A DNA stretch of 5,073 bases from an uncultured Chthoniobacterales bacterium (GTDB lineage Bacteria; Verrucomicrobiota; Verrucomicrobiia; Chthoniobacterales; CAKUMP01): positions 1 through 5,073 of the forward strand of contig CAKUMP010000192.1 of NCBI GenBank assembly GCA_934667795.1, read 5' to 3'. The stretch's first letter is position 1; each line of letters begins with the position of its first letter. A program made the translations under genes and the position numbers. Positions 1 through 5,073 of this stretch are shown one piece after another. The notes beneath the pieces are model-generated. The model was given only the letters and a program-made list of their open reading frames with translations. It made no database searches and was not told the DNA's origin.

Positions 1-166
1 GTCCCTAATGGGGCGCTCGGAGGGTGTTTAGGGGTCTGTCCCTAATGGGGCGCTCGGAGGGTGTTTAGGGGTCTGTCCCTAATGGGGCGTTCGGAGGGTG
101 TTTAGGGGTCTGTCCCTAATGGGGCGCTCGGAGGGTGTTTATAGGCTCTGTCCCTAATGGGACGCT
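1..166. repeat. Tandem array of a 37-bp GC-rich unit (4 units plus a partial fifth)
   Basis: Units start at 1, 38, 75, 112 and 150, each beginning GTCCCTAATGGG. Units 1 and 2 are identical. Unit 3 has one C-to-T change at position 90. Unit 4 is 38 bp with a degenerate end (ATAGGCTCT), and unit 5 stops after 17 bp with one A for G change. The unit is about 62% GC, richer than the flanks. The period is not a multiple of three and no reading frame stays open through it, so it is non-coding. Each junction can fold as TTAGGG-loop-CCCTAA, and each unit start as GTCCC-TAAT-GGGGC, the two sharing the CCC. Unit 5 makes the second stem perfect (GTCCC-TAAT-GGGAC). The array touches the left window edge, so its full length is unknown. 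It may be a dispersed REP-like palindromic family that has amplified in tandem; that part is inference. Confidence 0.95.
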
Positions 167-797
167 ATTTCTCACCTTGTTTCCAACGGATAGATTTCCA
201 TTCAAGTTTACCACCGATATTGGGCGTTTTGGAAAGGTCGCCAAAGGAGAGGTTAAAAGACAGATTGTCTGCGCTGACATTTAATGGTGCAGCTAAAACC
301 GGCTCAGGTTCGGCATTTACGCGGATTTCCACGAGTTCTTCCGCCGTGATACGGATGTTCAGCGTCTGGAATTCGGACATATCCAGTGGGTATTTTGTGC
401 GTTGGGCAGAAAGTCCAATGTGATTGTGTCCAATAGACAGGCTTTGCCAGCCAAATGCTCCGGAAAAAAGAACTTGCCCTGCGGTCAGGTTGGGGTCCAT
501 GGGCGAGACGACACGTACGACTACTTCGACTTCTGTTCCCGGCTCCCCATTCCAACTGTTCGTTTGTTCAAAGACGATGCGTCCTTCACTGGTCGCAGTG
601 GTGTCGGTGATCAGAACATCCTCCTGCACATCTACTTCTGTGCCGGGATTTTTAACATAGATTTTCCATGCTGGCATCGCCTTGTCAGGAGTCCCTGCTT
701 CGGCGGGAATATATTCCCCATCCCATGGCTGCGCCAGTACGGTTGTCAGTAACAATGGAATAAAAACAAAAACGTGTTTCATGGGAGAAAATTTCAT
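165..797 (-). CDS. Small exported protein, paralogue-like to its upstream neighbour but without a sorting tail
   Basis: A 210-residue protein that I do not recognise by name. Residues 1-22 form a signal peptide (hydrophobic core VFVFIPLLLTTV, likely cleavage after LA before QPWD), so it should be exported. The rest is beta-rich and soluble, with an acidic middle (about 50-165) and no further membrane segment. Near the C-terminus S-F-G-D (184-187) and E-W-K-S-I-R-W (199-205) match R-F-G-D and D-W-Q-S-I-K-W of the upstream gene, and F-Q-T-L-N-I-R-I (143-150) matches F-N-T-I-R-L-T-L there. This suggests a common fold, probably a concanavalin A/LamG-like sandwich (inference). Met6 (ATG at 782-780) is an equally good start giving a more classical MKH signal peptide; neither start has a Shine-Dalgarno. 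It lies 22 bp after the upstream gene and is probably co-transcribed. It ends abruptly after WKQGEK, where the 37-bp repeat array begins, and may be truncated. Confidence 0.8.
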   Translation of the reverse strand: MKFSPMKHVFVFIPLLLTTVLAQPWDGEYIPAEAGTPDKAMPAWKIYVKNPGTEVDVQEDVLITDTTATSEGRIVFEQTNSWNGEPGTEVEVVVRVVSPMDPNLTAGQVLFSGAFGWQSLSIGHNHIGLSAQRTKYPLDMSEFQTLNIRITAEELVEIRVNAEPEPVLAAPLNVSADNLSFNLSFGDLSKTPNIGGKLEWKSIRWKQGEK

Positions 798-819
798 GTA
801 AAAATGATTGGTTGTATGA

Positions 820-1656
820 TTAATGGCGGCGACGTCTTGTGGTCATTAATAAAGCGCCACTACCGACTAACAAGAAGATGGAAGCAGGTTCGGGGATGGG
901 GTTGAGTGCTTGACCGCTCAGCCATTTGATACTTTGCCAGTCGGAGGACTGGCTCATTGCATTAGCTGATGTGCTGGTGTCTCCAAAACGGATGCGAGCA
1001 CTACCTCCTGATACGAAGTCGGTATAAGTCAATACTGCAGCAGGATCGTTATTCAGATAAATAGAGATGCTGGATGTAGCGGACGAATTCATTCCGGAAA
1101 GTGTGAGACGAATCGTATTAAAACTATCTGCTTGAACGCCGTTTATGCGCGTCGCTGTACCGGAGGTTTTATTGATGGTTAAATCTCCACTTTCCTCATG
1201 CACTCCGAGAAGAATCTGTAACCATTCATTTGAATTGCCTACGATAATCCCGGTTATTCCACTGTTCACACGAACGGTGAACTCTACAGTTGCTGCTATA
1301 CTCGCATCCCAGGAAGGCAGACTCGAACTCGTTCGAAACTCTCTTTGATCTGCCCCTGATGTCGTAATATTAAAATAGGTGGGATGCAGAGTAACCGTTC
1401 CTCCACTCCCTACTTGACTCCAGACAGGTGTTGTCTGACTGGCATCATTGGGCACCCCATCATATTCAGTAGGGAAGTTCGTGTAATCTCCCACGCGATA
1501 ATAGCCGGAATTTGTCCCTCCCCATTCCACGCCGTTATCTATCCAGAGAGCTGTTGCACCTTGAACTATTTGTGATGTGAGTAACGCCAGCACACTCCCA
1601 TAAAAGGTTGTTTTAAAATGGGAAAAGAAATGCCGCAATGTGGAGGAAGTTTTCAT
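820..1656 (-). CDS. PEP-CTERM sorting-domain exported protein
   Basis: A 278-residue protein with an N-terminal signal peptide (hydrophobic stretch about 18-34, likely cleavage near ATA at 34-36). The last 25 residues show the PEP-CTERM layout: P-E-P at 255-257, a transmembrane stretch SIFLLVGSGALLM, then the basic tail TTRRRRH. In the known system such tails are recognised and cleaved by an exosortase (EpsH family) in the cytoplasmic membrane, sending the protein to the surface or matrix. The mature part (about 37-250) is Ser/Thr/Gly/Asn-rich and beta-rich, with no catalytic motif that I can see. Its size and pattern fit the LamG-like PEP-CTERM proteins common in Verrucomicrobiota (inference). 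It is the first gene of a likely two-gene operon and shares C-terminal motifs with the second. The start has no Shine-Dalgarno but gives the proper signal peptide. No exosortase gene is in the window. Confidence 0.9.
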   Translation of the reverse strand: MKTSSTLRHFFSHFKTTFYGSVLALLTSQIVQGATALWIDNGVEWGGTNSGYYRVGDYTNFPTEYDGVPNDASQTTPVWSQVGSGGTVTLHPTYFNITTSGADQREFRTSSSLPSWDASIAATVEFTVRVNSGITGIIVGNSNEWLQILLGVHEESGDLTINKTSGTATRINGVQADSFNTIRLTLSGMNSSATSSISIYLNNDPAAVLTYTDFVSGGSARIRFGDTSTSANAMSQSSDWQSIKWLSGQALNPIPEPASIFLLVGSGALLMTTRRRRH

Positions 1657-1693
1657 AATGATATAAATGATAGTGAATGCTAAGTTTGTATTT

Positions 1694-1721
1694 ATCTATA
1701 TTAATTGATGGAGTAAGTCAA
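1694..1721 (-). promoter_or_regulatory. Candidate sigma70-type promoter for the two-gene minus-strand operon
   Basis: Read on the minus strand, TTGACT (1721-1716) could be a -35 box and TATAGA(T) (1700-1694) a -10 box, with a 15-bp spacer, slightly short of the usual 16-18. The predicted transcription start near 1687 leaves a leader of about 30 nt before the ATG at 1656. The call rests only on hexamer likeness in AT-rich DNA. Confidence 0.35.
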
Positions 1722-1736
1722 ATTTTTTTACCTCCA

Positions 1737-1762
1737 TTCATGTGACAAATTTGTCACATGAA
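1737..1762. promoter_or_regulatory. Perfect 26-bp palindrome, candidate operator between divergent genes
   Basis: The two 13-bp arms are exact reverse complements with no spacer; the left arm is TTCATGTGACAAA, centred between 1749 and 1750. The core reads TGTGA-CAAATTTG-TCACA. The half-sites resemble those of CRP/FNR-type regulators, but the spacing is 8 rather than 6, so a true CRP site is not claimed. It lies about 16 bp upstream of the candidate -35 box of the minus-strand operon, and its centre is about 62 bp from the predicted start there, a position typical of an activator. It is about 150 bp from the plus-strand start codon. A terminator role is unlikely because both flanking genes point away from it. 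Confidence 0.7.
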
Positions 1763-1898
1763 ATAGCATCCAAAAGATTGAAGAATAAGATATGGACTAG
1801 GAGAAAAACGAAAATAAACTATCAAAATGCTTTATAGGAAGAAAAATTAATTAATTTAGTTTATTGACATTTATTGAGATGTATTTAAACAATCATGC
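1763..1898. other. AT-rich leader region of the large plus-strand gene
   Basis: This is the 136-bp remainder of the divergent intergenic region and is strongly AT-rich. It holds a 14-bp AT palindrome (AAATTAATTAATTT, 1844-1857) that could act as an UP-element-like stretch, and TTGACA at 1864-1869. No -10 box sits at normal spacing from that TTGACA (the nearest TATTTA is only 12 bp away), so I do not call a promoter. No Shine-Dalgarno precedes the ATG at 1899. An ATG four bases upstream (1895) opens only an 11-codon frame ending in TAA at 1928-1930 and is probably chance. Confidence 0.4.
1861..1880. repeat. Two tandem 10-bp direct repeats before the large gene
   Basis: TTATTGACAT is followed directly by TTATTGAGAT, with one mismatch in ten. 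The 10-bp period places both copies on the same face of the helix, as is common for paired regulator half-sites. The repeat ends 18 bp before the start codon. It could also be chance in AT-rich DNA. Confidence 0.5.
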
Positions 1899-4796
1899 AT
1901 GATAAATTTCTCCCGGTATTTTGCGTTTAAGGTTGGGGTATTGTGTGTTTTGCAAATGCTATTTTGGAAGGGAGTGGAAGCGAGTAGTATATCGATGGTG
2001 GAGCCAGAAGTGCTTGTACGGCTTACTGAGGAGGCAGGGAAGCGGGAAAAAGTACTGGAAAGACCGATTGTTTTTTCACGAGCGCAAGTGAAATATGATC
2101 TGGGGATTAACTACTATAATACGTGGCGGGATCGTCCGCTTTTCAACAGTCGAAAATGGCGTATTTCTTCTTCTTATTTTACTGCACCGGAAGCGTGGCG
2201 TGAGATGTTGTTGATGGCGGGAGAATATGGATTAGATGGACTGGCATTTTTTCCGGAGACGAAAGGGCGGATGGATATATTTCCATTAACGGCCCAAGCG
2301 GGAGTAGAGGGGGTGAGGTTGTTGCCGGAATTTATTCCAAGCTGTGCAGAGGAAGATTTTTTCGCAAAATCTGCAGTATTAAAAGCGGCTTTGGATAGTA
2401 AGCAAACGGTTCGTATTGACGGGAAGGTTTTGATTACCAGTTATAATGCGCAGCTATGTACGCCGGAACAATGGGCGAAAATGCTGGATCGGCTGAAAAA
2501 AGTGCATGGGGATACTTTCTTGTTTTTACCGGCACTTTCTATTCCTGTGGAACTGCGCGTCACCAGCTATGAAGAGGGGCAGGGGAAAATTGGTCAGGAG
2601 GATATTGAGGAAGTAAAAAGTAAACTGCGGGCATATCTGGATGTTTGTGATGGCATTTATTTTCATTACCCACCAGCTTTACGAAATAAGGACGGCAGTT
2701 TTGATGACGATTTTTACCGAAATGTACTTATCAAAGTCATGAAAAGCGTACTGGCGGAACCCGTGTACAAAGAAAAATTATTGGGCTTGAGCGCCTATCG
2801 CGCTCATTTGAATCCGGATTATGGGAATAATCTCAGTGACGACCTGACGCGTACATTACGACGTTCGTTTGAAGCAGCGATGGAGGCTGATCCGGATGTG
2901 ATGGTGTTGCCGGAATGGGATGAATTTAACGAAAACACCTGTTTTATGCCGACGGTTTATACGGGCACGAGTACAAAACGTATCCTGCGGTATTACATGC
3001 AGAAAATCAAAGGAGTGCCCCATACTCCATTATCCAGCGATGATCCCAGCATTCCAAATTTGATTTTAAGTACGCGAAAAATCGTGGTCCTTGGAGAAAT
3101 TCTGGAATTTGAATTGTTGAATGTTCCTGATACGGAAGAGGAAATTTCTTATACCGTGGAACTTTCACTTTCCGATGAAAACGGGAATGTCTTGAAGAAA
3201 ATGGATGCGGTGGAATTTTCCTCTACGACCTTAAAAGAGCATCGATTGCGTCTTCCCAGTGAAGAATTTGCGCAAGCGAGAGCAATCATTCCCGGCTTAG
3301 TGATCCGGAAGAAAAACGGAGAAGAAATAAAAATTCAGGATGGCTTATACCCGATTCAATTACGTGCAACATGGAACTGGGATTTGCTTGCGGTCAAGCA
3401 ACCGATACGAGATGTGATGCGTCCGGAGAAAGTAGAAATCGCCTGGACGGATGACGGGATTTCTGTTGCATTGCAAACCACCGAAGAACTTTCCTATGTT
3501 GAAATTACGGGCGATGCTGGAGAGGTCTATACCTTTGACCCTCACGATGAATTTTTCAGAAACAATGCAGATCGGGAGCTTTATTTGATTGAATACCGTG
3601 CGATTGACGACTCTCGCTTTGAAGGCCGCGTTTCTTTAAAAAATGGAAAAGGGAAATGGTGGCATGATACAAATATGGGGCAACACAGTCGCTCCAAAGC
3701 AATTCATGTCAGTGAAAGCGAAATTACTTTTCAAAGCGATTTGTCGAAACATCAGCGTGTGATTTATCTAGCGGCAGAAAAGTCGGAAAATACGGTTTTG
3801 GAATTGGATTTTGGAGGGAATGCCTTTGAAATACCGTTGAAGGAAATCCGGGAGCGAAAAATTGTGGCGCAGAATTTCCCGAATGGGCTTCATGTGACGA
3901 TATCTCCTTTTGCAAAGCAATTTGACTTGCCGCAGCCATTGGAAGGAAGAGAAGCAAACTTCACGGTACCGGTCTGGCCGGAGATCGGGACAGAACAATT
4001 TGTGCTTCAGGCGATTGCCAGGAGTGGCAGAATTTATCGTTCGCGCCCGCTATTATTACCTGTAAAAAATACAGAGTCAGTTCCTTTGCGTATTTATTCT
4101 AAAACCCAGCAAAGAGGGATGAATATTGAGGTTTCATCGGATCGTATTCCGCATATTCAGTATGCCTTTGAGCCCAAACGGGGGGCAGTATTAGTCGCGG
4201 ATGCCGGACGTCCGTTCTGGGCTTCGCTGGGAGGCTTTGCCAATGCAATAGCAGGAAAAGGAATGCCTGTGAATCTTGCTGTTTTCCAGGTGGATGATGT
4301 TGTGAAACTCGCGCCCGAGTGGAAAGAAATGGAAGGTAAAACGTATTTGGAATTTGATGGTTCATCGAGTTATATCCATTTGCCTAAAGAATTTTTGCCA
4401 AATCATGGATCATTTGAAATGAAGATGAAAATTCGTCCTGATGCATCGAATGAAAGTTACAACCTTCTTGCTGCCCATTTACGGAGCAAGAGAGTGGTAT
4501 TTTCCTTACGGGTGGAAAAGGGGAAACTGGTGGGGACTTATGTGGATTCGGACTGGAAGGTGAATAGTTTTCGTACACCGTTGAAAGTTCCGGTGGACCA
4601 GTGGTCGGAAATCAAAGTCAGTTATGATTTTGAAAAAATGCGTTTTTCTGTGAATGGAGAAACAGCGGTTTTTGACAGTACTTTTCCTGCTGCGCATATG
4701 GGATATGGCGTTTTTGGTATCGTACGTAAAGGGTCCCCTGCATTTTCGGGATTGCTGGAATCGCTGGAAGTTAAACATCATTACTCGTCGGAGTAA
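1899..4796 (+). CDS. Secreted multidomain GH71/GH99-like putative glycosidase with C-terminal LamG-like domain
   Basis: A 965-residue protein. Residues 1-28 form a signal peptide (hydrophobic core about 9-22, likely cleavage after VEA), which supports this start, so it acts outside the cytoplasm. Residues about 62-375 look like the TIM barrel of endo-alpha-1,3-glucanase (GH71) and GH99-like proteins: G-L-D-G-L-A-F-F (111-118), G-K-V-L-I-T-S-Y (175-182) followed by a W-helix (192-204), G-I-Y-F-H-Y (252-257), and the late-strand motif P-E-W-D-E-F-N-E-N (338-346). There E342 and E345 have the E-x-x-E spacing of the GH99 catalytic pair, and the motif resembles the W-N-D-Y-G-E site of GH71. Residues about 385-510 form an Ig-like beta module, about 511-800 are further beta-rich and unassigned, and 815-962 is a LamG/concanavalin A-like domain (Y-L-E-F-D-G-S-S-S-Y-I onward). 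It has no PEP-CTERM tail. It is divergent from the PEP-CTERM operon and convergent with a LacI-type regulator. Substrate unknown; family call from recall only. Confidence 0.6.
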   Translation: MINFSRYFAFKVGVLCVLQMLFWKGVEASSISMVEPEVLVRLTEEAGKREKVLERPIVFSRAQVKYDLGINYYNTWRDRPLFNSRKWRISSSYFTAPEAWREMLLMAGEYGLDGLAFFPETKGRMDIFPLTAQAGVEGVRLLPEFIPSCAEEDFFAKSAVLKAALDSKQTVRIDGKVLITSYNAQLCTPEQWAKMLDRLKKVHGDTFLFLPALSIPVELRVTSYEEGQGKIGQEDIEEVKSKLRAYLDVCDGIYFHYPPALRNKDGSFDDDFYRNVLIKVMKSVLAEPVYKEKLLGLSAYRAHLNPDYGNNLSDDLTRTLRRSFEAAMEADPDVMVLPEWDEFNENTCFMPTVYTGTSTKRILRYYMQKIKGVPHTPLSSDDPSIPNLILSTRKIVVLGEILEFELLNVPDTEEEISYTVELSLSDENGNVLKKMDAVEFSSTTLKEHRLRLPSEEFAQARAIIPGLVIRKKNGEEIKIQDGLYPIQLRATWNWDLLAVKQPIRDVMRPEKVEIAWTDDGISVALQTTEELSYVEITGDAGEVYTFDPHDEFFRNNADRELYLIEYRAIDDSRFEGRVSLKNGKGKWWHDTNMGQHSRSKAIHVSESEITFQSDLSKHQRVIYLAAEKSENTVLELDFGGNAFEIPLKEIRERKIVAQNFPNGLHVTISPFAKQFDLPQPLEGREANFTVPVWPEIGTEQFVLQAIARSGRIYRSRPLLLPVKNTESVPLRIYSKTQQRGMNIEVSSDRIPHIQYAFEPKRGAVLVADAGRPFWASLGGFANAIAGKGMPVNLAVFQVDDVVKLAPEWKEMEGKTYLEFDGSSSYIHLPKEFLPNHGSFEMKMKIRPDASNESYNLLAAHLRSKRVVFSLRVEKGKLVGTYVDSDWKVNSFRTPLKVPVDQWSEIKVSYDFEKMRFSVNGETAVFDSTFPAAHMGYGVFGIVRKGSPAFSGLLESLEVKHHYSSE

Positions 4797-4843
4797 TGGT
4801 GTTTTGTCGAAAAATAGCGCTTTCGTTGAGTCCTGTGATACAT

Positions 4844-4871
4844 AAAAAATTGCCTGACGTGAAATCGGGCA
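4844..4871 (-). terminator. Candidate intrinsic terminator of the minus-strand LacI-type gene
   Basis: On the minus strand TGCCCGA and TCAGGCA flank a 7-base loop (4871-4851; seven positions with one C-A mismatch) and are followed at once by ATTTTTT (4850-4844). A hairpin plus U-run about 60 nt after the regulator's stop codon fits a rho-independent terminator. The stem is weak. On the plus strand the same arms pair fully with one G-U wobble, but no T-run follows, so it serves the large gene less well. Confidence 0.5.
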
Positions 4872-4899
4872 CATTCCTTTACCTTTTGACCAGGCCCAC

Positions 4900-4917
4900 G
4901 GGGACGTCGGCGTTCCC
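4900..4917 (+). other. GC-rich hairpin downstream of the large gene
   Basis: GGGGACG (4900-4906), loop TCGG, and CGTTCCC (4911-4917) form a 7-bp stem with one G-U wobble on the plus strand, in a GC-rich patch (about 4893-4919) unlike its AT-richer surroundings. It could be a 3' end stabiliser of the plus transcript or a copy of a dispersed palindromic repeat. No U-tract follows, so I do not call it an intrinsic terminator. Confidence 0.35.
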
Positions 4918-4932
4918 ACTTCATGGTTGAAA

Positions 4933-5073
4933 TCAGGTGCGCGCTGCCACGGCAACCGATGAGCTTTCGCGAATAATCAATTTTGGAAGAAAAAGCCTGT
5001 GAGCAGGCGGAATATCAATACCTTCCAACAGATCAATCAGCAAACGCGTCGCTTCGCGTCCTATATTGTAATA
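4933..5073 (-). CDS. LacI/GalR-family-type transcriptional regulator, C-terminal fragment (5' end outside the window)
   Basis: An open frame enters from the right edge and ends at TGA (4935-4933), giving 46 residues starting YYNIGREATRLLIDLLEG and including LFLPKLIIRESSSVAV. This is the standard end of the periplasmic-binding-protein-like sensor domain of LacI/GalR regulators: a G-R-E-A-x-x-L-L helix, then a strand with L-P-x-x-L-I-I-R-E-S. The DNA-binding domain is not in the window, so it could be a LacI helix-turn-helix or the GntR- or AraC-type heads that are found fused to the same sensor domain. Such proteins bind a sugar or related ligand in the cytoplasm and control carbohydrate genes. 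It is convergent with the large glycosidase-like gene, with a 136-bp gap, which suggests a sugar-use locus (inference). Ligand unknown. Confidence 0.8.
   Translation of the reverse strand, partial: YYNIGREATRLLIDLLEGIDIPPAHRLFLPKLIIRESSSVAVAART

Noticed and set aside
1..166. Possible CRISPR array from regularly spaced repeats
   Set aside because: The units are head-to-tail with no unique spacers; it is a simple tandem repeat.
402..752. 116-codon open frame on the plus strand
   Set aside because: Antisense to the small exported gene, whose signal peptide and match to its neighbour show that the minus strand is coding.
1741..1758. Canonical CRP site
   Set aside because: Half-sites TGTGA and TCACA are present, but they are separated by 8 rather than 6 bases, so the site does not fit the CRP consensus.
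1895..1930. Leader peptide frame of 11 codons overlapping the large gene's start
   Set aside because: Very short, no ribosome-binding site, no codon pattern suggesting attenuation; likely chance.
4808..4825. CGAAA/TTTCG hairpin as a terminator right after the large gene
   Set aside because: Only a 5-bp AT-rich stem with no U-run after it; too weak to call.
4506..4955. 149-codon open frame on the minus strand
   Set aside because: Mostly antisense to the LamG-like end of the large gene, with an unlikely composition and no recognisable domain. The real minus-strand gene there is in another frame and ends at 4933.

Overview
The window looks like a chromosomal segment of a Verrucomicrobiota-type bacterium (Opitutae/Lentisphaeria-like). 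This is an inference from three things: a small secreted protein with a PEP-CTERM sorting tail ending in an Arg-rich stretch, a large secreted glycosidase-like protein ending in a LamG-type domain, and the end of a LacI-family sugar regulator. No rRNA, tRNA or marker gene is present to confirm it. None of the three complete genes has a visible Shine-Dalgarno sequence.

Layout. Positions 1-166 hold a GC-rich tandem array of a 37-bp unit (four units plus a partial fifth) that runs off the left edge. It ends exactly at the stop codon of the first gene. Two minus-strand genes follow with a 22-bp gap, probably one operon. The promoter-proximal gene (820-1656) encodes a signal-peptide and PEP-CTERM protein. 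The distal gene (165-797) encodes a smaller exported protein whose C-terminal motif (E-W-K-S-I-R-W) matches D-W-Q-S-I-K-W in its neighbour but which has no sorting tail. A 242-bp AT-rich divergent intergenic region (1657-1898) carries a perfect 26-bp palindrome, a plausible minus-strand promoter, and a 10-bp tandem direct repeat just before the plus-strand gene. The plus-strand gene (1899-4796) encodes a 965-residue secreted multidomain protein: a GH71/GH99-like putative glycosidase barrel, beta-rich middle modules and a C-terminal LamG-like domain. At the right edge, on the minus strand, lies the C-terminal 46 residues of a LacI/GalR-family-type sensor domain (4933-5073), followed by a candidate intrinsic terminator.

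How the parts may work together (inference): the large enzyme-like protein would act outside the cytoplasm on a polysaccharide, the small beta-sandwich proteins could be surface or matrix proteins made from the divergent promoter, and the LacI-type regulator next door could respond to a sugar. The shared palindrome is the obvious candidate operator, but nothing in the window ties it to that regulator. I recognise no clearly new biological system. The most unusual points are the repeat array whose junction supplies part of a stop codon, the paralogous pair with and without the sorting tail, and the long palindrome.
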